From assembly GCF_900637025.1 (NCBI RefSeq), contig NZ_LR134336.1:388001-452000 (forward strand): a stretch of DNA of 64,000 nucleotides. The letters run 5' to 3'. A program made the translations under genes and the position numbers. The first letter of the stretch is position 1; each line of letters starts with the position of its first letter. Below the pieces are notes generated by a model that was not told the origin of the DNA, did no database searches, and saw only the letters and a list, made by a program, of their open reading frames with translations. The DNA is from Streptococcus oralis ATCC 35037. Lineage in GTDB: Bacteria > Bacillota > Bacilli > Lactobacillales > Streptococcaceae. Of this stretch, positions 20,038 through 29,142 are shown in pieces.

Positions 20038-21210
20038 ATGACAATCGGTATTGATAAGATTGGTTTTGCGACCAGTCAATATGTCTTGAAATTACAAGAC
20101 TTAGCAGAAGCGAGGGGAGTTGACCCCGAAAAATTTAGCAAGGGCCTCTTGTTAAATGAAATTAGTATTGCGCCACTGACTGAGGACATTGTTACCTTGG
20201 CAGCCAGTGCAAGCAACTCTATTTTAACAGAAAAAGAAAAAGAAGAAATCGATATGGTCATCGTGGCGACCGAGTCAGGGATTGACCAGAGTAAGGCAGC
20301 GGCAGTCTTTGTTCATGGCCTATTAGGCATTCAGCCTTTCGCCCGTAGCTTTGAAATCAAAGAAGCCTGCTATGGAGCGACAGCTGCCCTTCATTATGCC
20401 AAGTTGCATGTGGAAAATTCTCCAGAGTCTAAGGTTTTGGTCATTGCCAGTGATATTGCCAAGTATGGTGTGGGAACTCCAGGTGAGCCAACTCAGGGTG
20501 CTGGAAGTGTGGCGATGTTGATTACTCAGAATCCACGCATCATGGCCTTTAACAATGATAATGTTGCCCAAACACGCGACATCATGGATTTCTGGCGTCC
20601 GAACTACTCAAGCACTCCTTATGTAAACGGCATGTACTCGACCCAACAGTATCTTGATTGCCTGACAACGACTTGGGATGAATACAAGAAACGCTATGAT
20701 TGGACGATGGATGACTTTGCGGCTATCTGCTTCCATTTGCCTTATCCTAAGTTGGCCCTAAAAGGCTTGCGCAAGATGATGGACAAGACTCTATCTCAGG
20801 AGAAGCAGGATAGTTTGCAAGAAAACTTTGATAAGTCCATTCTCTACAGTCAGATGATTGGGAATATCTACACAGGTTCCCTCTTCCTCGGGCTTCTCTC
20901 CCTTTTGGAAAATGCAGAAAATTTGAAAGCTGGAGATAAAATTGTCCTCTACAGTTACGGAAGTGGAGCGGTTTCAGAGTTCTTTAGTGGAGAACTGGTT
21001 GAAGGCTATGAGGCTTATCTCGACAAAGATCGCTTGAGCAAACTAAAGCAACGTACAGCATTGTCTGTTGCAGACTATGAAAAAGTCTTCTTCGAAGAAT
21101 TGCAGTTGGATGAATCTGGTTCAGCCCAATTTGCAGGTTATGAACATCAAGACTATGCCTTGGTTGAAATTGTCGACCACCAACGCCGTTATAGCAAGGT
21201 TGAAAAATAA
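20038..21210 (+). CDS. mvaS: Hydroxymethylglutaryl-CoA synthase
   Basis: A 390-residue enzyme condensing acetyl-CoA and acetoacetyl-CoA to HMG-CoA, an early step of the mevalonate route to isopentenyl diphosphate used by Gram-positive cocci. The catalytic Cys lies in FEIKEACYGATAAL; AGSVAMLI and YSYGSGAVSEFF are typical of the thiolase-like fold. ATG 20038 follows AGAGGTAAAT; the upstream ATG at 19996 sits on the promoter. Its TAA overlaps mvaA (TAATG). Confidence 0.96.
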   Translation: MTIGIDKIGFATSQYVLKLQDLAEARGVDPEKFSKGLLLNEISIAPLTEDIVTLAASASNSILTEKEKEEIDMVIVATESGIDQSKAAAVFVHGLLGIQPFARSFEIKEACYGATAALHYAKLHVENSPESKVLVIASDIAKYGVGTPGEPTQGAGSVAMLITQNPRIMAFNNDNVAQTRDIMDFWRPNYSSTPYVNGMYSTQQYLDCLTTTWDEYKKRYDWTMDDFAAICFHLPYPKLALKGLRKMMDKTLSQEKQDSLQENFDKSILYSQMIGNIYTGSLFLGLLSLLENAENLKAGDKIVLYSYGSGAVSEFFSGELVEGYEAYLDKDRLSKLKQRTALSVADYEKVFFEELQLDESGSAQFAGYEHQDYALVEIVDHQRRYSKVEK

Positions 21211-22484
21211 TGAAGAGAAGTTGGAATGGATTTTCTAAAAAGTCATACCATGAGCGCCTTGAGTTACTGAAAGCTCAGGCGCTCCTTAGTCCTGAAAAGC
21301 AAACCAGTCTGGAGCAGGATGAACAAGTCAGCTTGGCAGTTGCAGACCAGCTGAGTGAGAATGTAGTGGGAACTTTTTCTCTGCCTTATTCCATTATTCC
21401 AGAGCTTGTGGTGAATGGTAAAGACTACACAGTTCCCTATGTGACAGAAGAACCCTCAGTGGTTGCTGCGGCCAGCTATGCTAGTAAAATCATCAAGCGA
21501 GCAGGTGGCTTTACTGCTCAAGTACATGAGCGCCAGATGATTGGTCAGGTAGCCCTTTATCAAGTTGCTGATCCTGAACAAGCGCAAGAAAAGATTGCCA
21601 GCAAGAAAGCCGAACTCTTGGAACTTGCCAATCAAGCCTATCCTTCTATCGTCAAACGTGGTGGCGGGGCGCGTGATTTGCATGTAGAGCAGATCAAGGG
21701 AGAAACAGACTTTCTCGTTGCTTATCTTCATGTCGATACTCAGGAAGCCATGGGAGCCAATATGCTCAACACCATGCTGGAGGCTTTGAAACCAGTCTTA
21801 GAAGAACTCAGTCAGGGACAGAGCCTTATGGGGATCCTGTCCAACTACGCGACTGATTCTCTGGTGACTGCAAGCTGTCGTATCGCCTTTCGCTACTTGA
21901 GTCCCCAAAGGGACCAAGGACGAGAAATTGCGGAGAAAATAGCCTTGGCCAGCCAGTTTGCGCAGGCTGATCCCTACCGAGCGGCTACCCATAATAAAGG
22001 GATTTTTAATGGTATTGATGCCATTTTAATCGCCACGGGTAATGACTGGCGTGCTATCGAAGCTGGGGCCCATGCCTTTGCCAGTCGAGACGGGCGCTAT
22101 CAAGGTCTTAGTCAATGGACGCTGGACATGGAAAAAGAAGAATTGGTCGGCCAGATGACCCTGCCCATGCCGGTAGCGACCAAGGGTGGCTCTATCGGTC
22201 TCAACCCTCGTGTAGCCCTCAGTCATGAACTACTAGGAAATCCTTCAGCCAAGGAATTGGCTCAGATTATCGTGTCCATCGGTCTTGCCCAAAACTTTGC
22301 GGCCCTCAAAGCCTTAGTAAGTACGGGCATCCAGCAAGGCCACATGAAATTACAGGCCAAATCCCTAGCGCTCCTAGCAGGTGCTAGTGAGTCCGAGGTA
22401 GCTCCCCTCGTTGAGCGCCTCATCGCAGATAAAACCTTTAACTTAGAGACAGCCCAGCGCTATCTCGAAAACTTAAGATCATAA
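21210..22484 (+). CDS. mvaA: Hydroxymethylglutaryl-CoA reductase, class II
   Basis: A 424-residue class II HMG-CoA reductase making mevalonate. Signatures: the VEEP-like substrate site (TEEPSVVAAASYA), a Gly-rich cofactor site (IDAILIATGNDWRAIEAGAHAFA), and LPMPVATKGGSIG. Class II enzymes often use NADH. It overlaps mvaS by one base, and a perfect palindromic terminator follows, so mvaS-mvaA is a two-gene operon. Confidence 0.96.
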   Translation: MKRSWNGFSKKSYHERLELLKAQALLSPEKQTSLEQDEQVSLAVADQLSENVVGTFSLPYSIIPELVVNGKDYTVPYVTEEPSVVAAASYASKIIKRAGGFTAQVHERQMIGQVALYQVADPEQAQEKIASKKAELLELANQAYPSIVKRGGGARDLHVEQIKGETDFLVAYLHVDTQEAMGANMLNTMLEALKPVLEELSQGQSLMGILSNYATDSLVTASCRIAFRYLSPQRDQGREIAEKIALASQFAQADPYRAATHNKGIFNGIDAILIATGNDWRAIEAGAHAFASRDGRYQGLSQWTLDMEKEELVGQMTLPMPVATKGGSIGLNPRVALSHELLGNPSAKELAQIIVSIGLAQNFAALKALVSTGIQQGHMKLQAKSLALLAGASESEVAPLVERLIADKTFNLETAQRYLENLRS

Positions 22485-22516
22485 AAAACTCAGACGAATT
22501 CGTCTGAGTTTTCTTG
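22484..22516. terminator. Bidirectional terminator between mvaA and scrR
   Basis: AAAACTCAGACGAATTCGTCTGAGTTTT is an unbroken palindrome with an A-run on the left and TTTTCTTG on the right, so it can serve mvaA (plus) and, read the other way, scrR (minus). Confidence 0.85.
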
Positions 22517-22520
22517 TGTT

Positions 22521-22637
22521 TATACTCAATGAAAATCAAAAAGCAAATTAAGAAACTAGCCGCAGGCTGCTCAAAACACTGTTTTGAGGTTGCAGATGGA
22601 AGCTGACATGGTTTAAAGAGATTTTCGAAGAGTATTA
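22521..22637 (-). repeat. BOX element (boxA-boxC, no boxB)
   Basis: On the minus strand it starts TAATACTCTTCGAAAATC (boxA), passes through CAACCTCAAAACAGTG and TTTTGAGCAGCCTGCGG, and ends GATTTTCATTGAGTATA (boxC). These words match pneumococcal BOX elements as I know them, and boxB units are absent. Its boxA end supplies the TAA stop codon of scrR. Confidence 0.85.
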
Positions 22638-23600
22638 AATACTTTTTCCTGGTAATAGTGTGACTGGTAAGAAGTAACTAGTTGTCGCGACCTCTTTGCC
22701 TTCAATCTTCTGTAAGAGAAGATCGACAGTGAGGTGGGCAATCTCTTTCATAGGTTGCTTAATCGTTGTCAGGTGAGGATAGTAGTTCTCGATAAAGTAG
22801 GTCCCATCATAGCCGATGACCTTGAGATCTTCAGGAACAGAAATTCCCAGCTCTTGAGCGATTTTGATAACCAGGATAGCTGTCAAATCATCTGAAGCAA
22901 AAATCGCATCTGGTTTCTGATGGGTCAAGATATTTTTGATTTCCATTTCTTTTCGGACGGGAGAAAAATCACTCGAAACATTGATAATAGGCGCTTTCGG
23001 GAGAATAGAGGCAAAGCCAGCATGGCGCAGTCCAGTCGGTGAGTTGGAATTGTCATTTCCTGTAATCATGATGATAGACTGGGCGCCAGTCTTGACCAAA
23101 GTTTGGGCTGCGAGGACACCGCCACCGTAGTTGTCAGAGGAGACGACAGGGATGTCTGGTGATAGATTTCGGTCAAAGGAAATGATCGGTGCTGTCACAC
23201 GATTGTAGTCTTCGATTCCCAAGTTGTGACTTCCAGAAATGATACCATCGACCTGATTGGCCTCCAGCATTTCAATGTACTCTCGTTCTTTTTCAGAGTC
23301 GTGTTCGCTGTTGCAGATGATGGTCTTGTAGCCATTTTTGAAGAGTTGGTGTTCCAACTTGTCAATCAACTCCGCATAAAAGACATGACTGATGTTTGGA
23401 AAAATAAGTCCAATCAACTTGGCAGATTTTCCTTGGAGGCTTCGAGCCAGATTGTTGGGTTTGTAGCCCAATTCTCGCATGGCTTCATTAACCTTTTGAA
23501 TGGTTTTCTCAGATAGATACCCCTTTTTATTGATGACCCGTGAGACGGTAGTAGGGCTGACGCCTGCAAGTTTTGCGACATCAGTTAGTTTTGCGACCAT
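22635..23600 (-). CDS. scrR: Sucrose operon repressor ScrR (LacI family)
   Basis: A 321-residue LacI-family repressor. The N-terminal helix-turn-helix is VAKLAGVSPTTVSRVINKKG, followed by the hinge GYKPNNLARSLQGK and a periplasmic-binding-protein-like sugar domain (IGLIFPNISH, VSSDNYGGG, PDAIFASDDLTAIL). It overlaps scrB by 20 bases on the same strand, so scrB-scrR is one transcript. It is expected to control both scrB-scrR and scrA. Its last codons run into the BOX element, which provides the stop. Confidence 0.93.
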   Translation of the reverse strand: MVAKLTDVAKLAGVSPTTVSRVINKKGYLSEKTIQKVNEAMRELGYKPNNLARSLQGKSAKLIGLIFPNISHVFYAELIDKLEHQLFKNGYKTIICNSEHDSEKEREYIEMLEANQVDGIISGSHNLGIEDYNRVTAPIISFDRNLSPDIPVVSSDNYGGGVLAAQTLVKTGAQSIIMITGNDNSNSPTGLRHAGFASILPKAPIINVSSDFSPVRKEMEIKNILTHQKPDAIFASDDLTAILVIKIAQELGISVPEDLKVIGYDGTYFIENYYPHLTTIKQPMKEIAHLTVDLLLQKIEGKEVATTSYFLPVTLLPGKSI

Positions 23601-25035
23601 AATCTAATTCATAGTAAGTTCCAGTTGGGTTTCCAGACTTGATGAGGATACCATTTTGGTCTGCATGTGGGAAGACACGACCAGAAAATACTTTTTCTCC
23701 TTTATTGATGAAAATTTCAAAGACTGACTTGTCGATGAAGATAGTAGCAGTTGTAGCTTGGTTATTGATAGGGCAAGAACGAGTCGTACCAAATTCTTGG
23801 GCGTACTGTTCACCAGCCTGACTACGATCCACTGTCACCTGTCCATTGACAAGGTCAAAGTTGATTGAAAGCCCCTTGCCTTCTTTATCAGCAAGCAAGA
23901 CAATCTCGCTTTGGCTATTGGTCTCCAAGTTGAGCTCGAGTTCATAGGTGTTATTGGTTTGAGTACGGTTTGAGACGACCTCTTCAGAAGAACGGAGTTC
24001 TTTGGTGGCTGCGACAGGGTATTGGTAGAGTTTGCCATCTTTGATAGTGAGTTCTTTGACCAATGAGAAGGTTCCTTGGTGGTCAAAACGGTCAGATGGG
24101 TAGGAAACATCTGGTAACCCAAGCCAACTTACTGCTAGTGCACGTCCATCTGGAGCGTTGAAGGCTTGCGTTGCATAGGCTTCAAAACCATAGTCTAGAT
24201 TTTGCAATGGAGACACATCGACCATTTTGGCATTTTCAGGATCAAAGGAAGCCCCGATTTTGTACATGTTTGGATAGATATTGTCATAGTCTAGAATAGC
24301 CTTATCCAATCCTTGTGGGCAGTAGAGAAGGACAGGTTGCTCCCCTACAAAGACTAGATTTGGACATTCCATCATGTAGGCAGTGCGATCGTTAGCAAAG
24401 TCAAGTTCGCCAACTGCTTGCCAGTTGGTGTAGTCATTATCTATAGCCTTATAGAGACGGACGAAGCCTTTTTTCTCCAAGTCTTGACCACCCACGATGG
24501 CATAATATTGCCCCTTAAAGTTGAAAATTTGTGGGTCACGGAAGTGATCAGTAGAGTCTGATGGCTGGTCAATCAAGATCTTGTCAATCTTTGTAATCTT
24601 GCCATCCTTATCCATCAGAGCACCAATCTGGTAAGGGTGACGAATCCAATTTTCATCACGGACATTTCCAGTATAAAATAGGAACAACTGATCGCCAAAC
24701 TGCATGGCAGAACCAGAGTAGGCACCGTGGCTATCTAATGGAGTATCTGGCAAAACTTTGACTCCAGTTTCTGTAAAGTGCACTAAATCATCACTTTCAA
24801 GCTGCACCCAAGACTTCAATCCATGGGCTGCACCGAAGGGGAAGTTTTGGTAAAAGAGAATCCATTTGCCATCAAAATAAGAAAAGCCATTTGGATCATT
24901 GAGAAGCCCCATTTTAGGCTCGACATGGTAACGAGTATGCCAAGGAGATTGTGCCATCTTTTCCTTGATTTGCTTGATTTCATCATTAGACCAGTCTTCA
25001 TAGCGTCTGTAACGGCGCTCGGTTGTCCATTCCAT
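23581..25035 (-). CDS. scrB: Sucrose-6-phosphate hydrolase
   Basis: A 484-residue GH32 enzyme that splits sucrose 6-phosphate, the product of PTS uptake, into glucose 6-phosphate and fructose. The catalytic nucleophile is in GLLNDPNGFSYF (WMNDPNG motif). FRDPQIF (RDP transition-state motif) and MECPNL (EC acid/base) are all present. A C-terminal beta-sandwich follows. GGAGGAAAGATAAA before the ATG is a strong ribosome site. Confidence 0.97.
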   Translation of the reverse strand: MEWTTERRYRRYEDWSNDEIKQIKEKMAQSPWHTRYHVEPKMGLLNDPNGFSYFDGKWILFYQNFPFGAAHGLKSWVQLESDDLVHFTETGVKVLPDTPLDSHGAYSGSAMQFGDQLFLFYTGNVRDENWIRHPYQIGALMDKDGKITKIDKILIDQPSDSTDHFRDPQIFNFKGQYYAIVGGQDLEKKGFVRLYKAIDNDYTNWQAVGELDFANDRTAYMMECPNLVFVGEQPVLLYCPQGLDKAILDYDNIYPNMYKIGASFDPENAKMVDVSPLQNLDYGFEAYATQAFNAPDGRALAVSWLGLPDVSYPSDRFDHQGTFSLVKELTIKDGKLYQYPVAATKELRSSEEVVSNRTQTNNTYELELNLETNSQSEIVLLADKEGKGLSINFDLVNGQVTVDRSQAGEQYAQEFGTTRSCPINNQATTATIFIDKSVFEIFINKGEKVFSGRVFPHADQNGILIKSGNPTGTYYELDYGRKTN

Positions 25036-25069
25036 TTTATCTTTCCTCCAAAAGTTCTATTCTATAATA

Positions 25070-25086
25070 ATAGTAAACGTTTTCGG
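25070..25086. promoter_or_regulatory. Operator of the scrB promoter (ScrR and/or CcpA)
   Basis: AGTAAACGTTTTCG in the scrB promoter spacer. On the minus strand TTGCTT and TACTAT, 17 bases apart, flank it. The AAACGTTT core fits both a LacI-type operator and a CcpA cre with mismatches. Confidence 0.5.
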
Positions 25087-25318
25087 CAAAAAAAGCAAGT
25101 CTTTTATGTTAAAAAAAAGAAAAATATGTCAAACGATTGCCATGAATCAAGTAAAGGAAATCTGGCAAATTTTCACGAAAAAATGAAAGAAAATGTAAAC
25201 AAAAGCCTTGATTCCTCAAGTATAAAGATATTTTTTTGAGGAAAAAGAGAATTTCCCTCAAAAACGAGCAAAAATAATCAGAGAAAAAAGAAAGGGAATA
25301 AAAATTTCTGCAAAACGC

Positions 25319-25346
25319 TTGACATATTTTAGAAACGTGATAAAAT
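25319..25346 (+). promoter_or_regulatory. Promoter of scrA
   Basis: TTGACA (25319-25324), 16-base spacer, TAAAAT (25341-25346). AAAACGCTTGAC overlapping the -35 and AAACGT in the spacer resemble ScrR operator halves. Confidence 0.75.
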
Positions 25347-25363
25347 AATAGTCGTAGGGCGAA

Positions 25364-25377
25364 TAAAATCGCTTTCA
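25364..25377 (+). promoter_or_regulatory. cre-like catabolite repression site of scrA
   Basis: TAAAATCGCTTTCA matches the cre consensus TGnAAnCGnWnnCW with one mismatch and lies just downstream of the -10, where CcpA would block transcription when glucose is present. Confidence 0.6.
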
Positions 25378-25412
25378 AACAAGAACAAAATTTTATAAGG
25401 AGATTTTTGCAA

Positions 25413-27299
25413 ATGAACAATCAGGATATTGCAAAAAAAGTCATCGAAGCCCTTGGCGGACGTGAAAATGTCAACAGTGTTGCCCACTGTGCGACTCGTC
25501 TACGTGTCATGGTCAAAGATGAAGGGAAAATCAATAAGGAAGTGATTGAGAACTTGGATAAAGTTCAAGGAGCTTTCTTTAACTCAGGTCAATACCAAAT
25601 CATCTTTGGTACTGGTACAGTAAACAAGATGTACGACGAAGTCGTTGCACTTGGTTTGCCAACCTCTTCTAAAGAAGACATGAAAGCAGAAGCTGCTAAA
25701 CAAGGAAACTGGTTCCAACGTGCTATCCGTACTTTCGGTGATGTCTTCGTGCCAATCATCCCAGTTATTGTAGCAACTGGTCTCTTCATGGGTCTTCGTG
25801 GTCTCATGAACGCTCTTGGAATGACACTTCCAGATGATGTGAAGATTTACTCAGAAATCCTTACAGATACAGCCTTCATCATCTTGCCAGGTTTGGTTGT
25901 ATGGTCAACCTTCCGCGTATTCGGTGGAAATCCAGCCGTTGGTATCGTCCTCGGTATGATGCTGGTTTCTGGTTCACTTCCAAACGCTTGGGCAGTAGCA
26001 TCAGGTGGTGAAGTAACAGCTATGAACTTCTTTGGCTTCATTCCTGTTGTTGGTTTGCAAGGTTCTGTTCTTCCAGCCTTCATCATTGGGGTGGTCGGAG
26101 CCAAGTTTGAAAAAGGCCTCCGAAAAGTAGTTCCAGATGTCTTGGATCTCTTGGTGACACCGTTCGTGACACTTTTGGTCATGTCTATCCTTGGACTTTT
26201 TGTCATCGGACCAGTCTTCCACGTTGTTGAAAACTATATCCTTCTCGGAACAAAAGCAATTCTTGCTTTGCCATTTGGTCTTGGTGGTTTGGTCATCGGT
26301 GGGGTTCACCAATTGATTGTCGTATCAGGTGTGCACCACATCTTCAACTTACTTGAAGTGCAATTGCTTGCTGCGGACCATGCCAACCCATTCAACGCTA
26401 TCATCACTGCTGCTATGACAGCTCAAGGGGCTGCAACTGTTGCGGTTGGTGTTAAAACGAAAAATCCTAAACTAAAAACACTTGCTTTCCCAGCTGCTCT
26501 TTCTGCCTTCCTCGGTATTACAGAGCCTGCTATCTTCGGGGTAAACTTACGTTTCCGTAAACCATTCTTCCTTTCATTGATTGCTGGTGCTATCGGTGGT
26601 GGATTGGCTTCAATCCTTGGACTTGCTGGTACTGGTAATGGTATCACCATCATCCCTGGTACAATGTTGTACGTTGGGAATGGTCAATTGTTCCAATACC
26701 TTCTTATGGTAGCTGTATCATTCGTTCTTGGTTTTGCCCTTACTTACATGTTTGGTTACGAGGACGAAAAAGAAGTTGCTTCTGAAGTAGCGACAGAACG
26801 TTTGGTTCAAGAAGAAACGACTGGTAACATTCCAGTAGCTCCTCAAAATGAAACAATCCAAACTCCGATCGTTGGGGACGTGGTTGCTCTTGAGAATGTT
26901 AACGACCCAGTCTTTTCAAGTGGTGCAATGGGACAAGGGATTGCAGTGAAACCAAGCCAAGGCGTGGTTTACGCACCAGCTGATGCAGAAGTATCGATTG
27001 CTTTTGCTACAGGACATGCTTATGGTTTGAAGACAGCAAATGGAGCTGAAATCTTGATCCACGTTGGTATCGACACGGTGACTATGAACGGTGAAGGCTT
27101 TGAACAAAAAGTTGCTCAAGGCGACAAGGTCAAAGCTGGTGACGTTCTTGGAACATTTGACTCAAACAAAATCGCTGCTGCAGGTCTTGATGATACAACA
27201 ATGGTTATCGTAACCAACACAGCAGACTATGCTTCTGTGACACCAGTCGCAAGCGGTTCAGTTGTCAAGGGTGACGCTATCATCGAAGTGAAAGCCTAG
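25413..27299 (+). CDS. scrA: Sucrose-specific PTS transporter, EIIBCA
   Basis: A 628-residue PTS permease that imports and phosphorylates sucrose. Domains in order: IIB (1-85) with the phosphorylated Cys in SVAHCATRLRV; IIC (about 105-450) with roughly ten membrane helices; IIA (about 490-625) with the phosphorylated His in ILIHVGIDTV. ATG 25413 is preferred over TTG 25407 because AAGGAG at 25397-25402 would be only 4 bases from the latter. Divergent from scrB, with the control region between. Confidence 0.95.
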   Translation: MNNQDIAKKVIEALGGRENVNSVAHCATRLRVMVKDEGKINKEVIENLDKVQGAFFNSGQYQIIFGTGTVNKMYDEVVALGLPTSSKEDMKAEAAKQGNWFQRAIRTFGDVFVPIIPVIVATGLFMGLRGLMNALGMTLPDDVKIYSEILTDTAFIILPGLVVWSTFRVFGGNPAVGIVLGMMLVSGSLPNAWAVASGGEVTAMNFFGFIPVVGLQGSVLPAFIIGVVGAKFEKGLRKVVPDVLDLLVTPFVTLLVMSILGLFVIGPVFHVVENYILLGTKAILALPFGLGGLVIGGVHQLIVVSGVHHIFNLLEVQLLAADHANPFNAIITAAMTAQGAATVAVGVKTKNPKLKTLAFPAALSAFLGITEPAIFGVNLRFRKPFFLSLIAGAIGGGLASILGLAGTGNGITIIPGTMLYVGNGQLFQYLLMVAVSFVLGFALTYMFGYEDEKEVASEVATERLVQEETTGNIPVAPQNETIQTPIVGDVVALENVNDPVFSSGAMGQGIAVKPSQGVVYAPADAEVSIAFATGHAYGLKTANGAEILIHVGIDTVTMNGEGFEQKVAQGDKVKAGDVLGTFDSNKIAAAGLDDTTMVIVTNTADYASVTPVASGSVVKGDAIIEVKA

Positions 27300-27326
27300 T
27301 CCTCTTCGAAAATCAGATTTAAAAAT

Positions 27327-27358
27327 AAAACGAACAAATATTATGTTTGTTCGTTTTT
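27327..27358 (+). terminator. Terminator after scrA
   Basis: AAAACGAACAAA-tattatg-TTTGTTCGTTTTT, a 12-bp stem. Confidence 0.88.
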
Positions 27359-27421
27359 ACTTGGATGGTAAGATTTACAGAGGAAAATCTAAAATATTGA
27401 GAAATCTAGCCCTTTAAAATG

Positions 27422-27430
27422 TGCTATAAT
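27422..27430 (+). promoter_or_regulatory. Extended -10 promoter of scrK
   Basis: TGCTATAAT, 27 bases before the chosen scrK start; it lies inside the longer frame beginning at 27419, which is therefore rejected. Confidence 0.65.
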
Positions 27431-27457
27431 AGAGAAAACAAAGATAAGAGGTTTATC

Positions 27458-28345
27458 ATGACAAAATTATATGGAAGCTTAGAAGCGGGCGGTACAAAGT
27501 TTGTCTGTGCTGTCGGGGATGAAAATTTTAACATTGTAGAAAAAACACAGTTTCCTACAACAACTCCTATCGAGACTATCGATAAAACCATCGAGTTCTT
27601 TTCAAAATTCGACAATCTTGCAGGTCTTGCCATCGGTTCCTTCGGTCCTATCGATATCGATAAAAACTCAAAAACCTATGGCTTTATCACAACGACTCCA
27701 AAACCTCACTGGGCAAATGTAGACCTACTTGGTGCCCTACGTCGTGCCCTCAACGTACCCATGTATTTCACCACTGACGTAAATAGCTCTGCCTATGGTG
27801 AAGTAGTTGCTCGTAACAATGCTGGTGGTCGTATCGAAAACTTGGTTTACTACACGATCGGTACAGGGATTGGTGCAGGTGTTATCCAACGTGGTGAGTT
27901 TATCGGAGGTGTCGGTCACCCTGAGATGGGTCACTACTATGTGGCTAAACACCCAATGGACGAGGAAAAAGAATTTAACGGCGTTTGTCCTTTCCACAAG
28001 GGCTGTTTGGAAGGTTTTGCGGCTGGTCCAAGTCTCGAAGCCCGTACAGGTATTCGTGGTGAAAACATCGAACTCAACAGTTCTGTCTGGGATGTTCAAG
28101 CCTATTATATCGCTCAAGCTGCGGTCAATGCTACAGTGACTTTCCGTCCAGATGTGATCGTCTTTGGTGGTGGGGTTATGGCCCAACAACACATGCTGGA
28201 CCGTGTGCGTGAGAAATTCACAGCTCTTCTCAATGGCTACCTACCAGTACCAGACGTGCGTGACTATATCGTGACGCCAGCAGTTGCAGGAAATGGTTCT
28301 GCCACACTTGGAAACTTTGTTCTTGCTAAGAGTGTCGCAAAATAA
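27458..28345 (+). CDS. scrK: Fructokinase (ROK family)
   Basis: A 295-residue ROK-family kinase that phosphorylates fructose released by ScrB. The ATP loop is GSLEAGGTKFVCAVG; TTDVNSSAYGE and YYTIGTGIGAG form the active site (Asp as base). The ROK zinc site is seen in GHPEMGH and CPFHKGCLEG. AAGAGG lies 6 bases before ATG 27458. It has its own promoter, separate from scrA, but belongs to the same sucrose pathway. Confidence 0.95.
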   Translation: MTKLYGSLEAGGTKFVCAVGDENFNIVEKTQFPTTTPIETIDKTIEFFSKFDNLAGLAIGSFGPIDIDKNSKTYGFITTTPKPHWANVDLLGALRRALNVPMYFTTDVNSSAYGEVVARNNAGGRIENLVYYTIGTGIGAGVIQRGEFIGGVGHPEMGHYYVAKHPMDEEKEFNGVCPFHKGCLEGFAAGPSLEARTGIRGENIELNSSVWDVQAYYIAQAAVNATVTFRPDVIVFGGGVMAQQHMLDRVREKFTALLNGYLPVPDVRDYIVTPAVAGNGSATLGNFVLAKSVAK

Positions 28346-28355
28346 AATAAACAAA

Positions 28356-28386
28356 ACATCCGCTTGGGAAACCAAACGGATTTTTC
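28356..28386. terminator. Bidirectional terminator between scrK and the TVP38-type gene
   Basis: ATCCGCTTGG-gaaa-CCAAACGGAT with one bulge/mismatch, then TTTTT; the two genes converge here. Confidence 0.8.
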
Positions 28387-28391
28387 TATTC

Positions 28392-29009
28392 TCAAAACAT
28401 CTGCCAGAAGAAATCAATAATGTAGGTCAAACCATAAGTATAAACCACTAGGGTAAAGGGTTTGGTCAAAATGATAATAATCATATAGCGCTTGAAGGTC
28501 ATCTTGGTCAGGGCAGCCAGCATACAGAGAAAGTCAGCTGGGCTGACAGGCCAGATCATCATAAAGATAAAGAACCGCTCGAAACGATTGCCCTTATCTA
28601 GCCAGCCGATGTATTTGTCATAGGTGCGCTTGCTGACGACGGACTGAACAAAGGCGGCTCCGTAGAGGCGCACAAGGTAAAAGATAATGGCACAGCCAAT
28701 TACGATGCCGATATAGTTATAGATAGTCCCGATGATGTGGCCGTAAATAAAGACCCCAGCCACTGAGGTCAAAGCTCCCGGAATGATCGGAACGACGGTT
28801 TGTAAGATCTGTAAAAAGATAAAGAGTGGTGGTCCCCAAACCCCAGCTTGCTGGATAAAGGCCGATAGGGTTTCCTTGGACTGTAAAACACCCGCCTGAT
28901 AGGCCCAAATACAGAAAATCAAGGTGCCGACTCCCCCGACGATAGATGAGATATTAATGACTTGCTGTAGAAGGGGAGAAACAGCTTTCATTTGCTTATC
29001 CTGTGACAT
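28392..29009 (-). CDS. TVP38/TMEM64 (DedA-like, SNARE-associated Golgi) family membrane protein
   Basis: A 205-residue integral membrane protein with about five hydrophobic segments and the VTT-domain signature (PIIPGALTSVAGVFIYG, and later MIWPVSPADFLCMLAALTKM). Bacterial relatives are candidates for lipid scrambling, but the role of this one is not known. It has convergent scrK on one side and the divergent helicase gene on the other. Confidence 0.85.
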   Translation of the reverse strand: MSQDKQMKAVSPLLQQVINISSIVGGVGTLIFCIWAYQAGVLQSKETLSAFIQQAGVWGPPLFIFLQILQTVVPIIPGALTSVAGVFIYGHIIGTIYNYIGIVIGCAIIFYLVRLYGAAFVQSVVSKRTYDKYIGWLDKGNRFERFFIFMMIWPVSPADFLCMLAALTKMTFKRYMIIIILTKPFTLVVYTYGLTYIIDFFWQMF

Positions 29010-29142
29010 GTAAACTCCTCATAGATAGTATGATACTACTATACCATATTTTGATAATAAAAACTATCTGGATTATCTGACTGGTGAAATAAGTGTGGTA
29101 AAATGAGAATAAGAAAATGATGGTATAGAATGAGGGGGTATC

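Noticed and set aside
25109..25420. 103-codon minus-strand frame between scrB and scrA
   Set aside because: AT-rich control region with promoters and operators; the frame is Phe/Leu-rich noise.
27302..27320. BOX relic after scrA
   Set aside because: Only CTCTTCGAAAATC matches the boxA end; too short to call.
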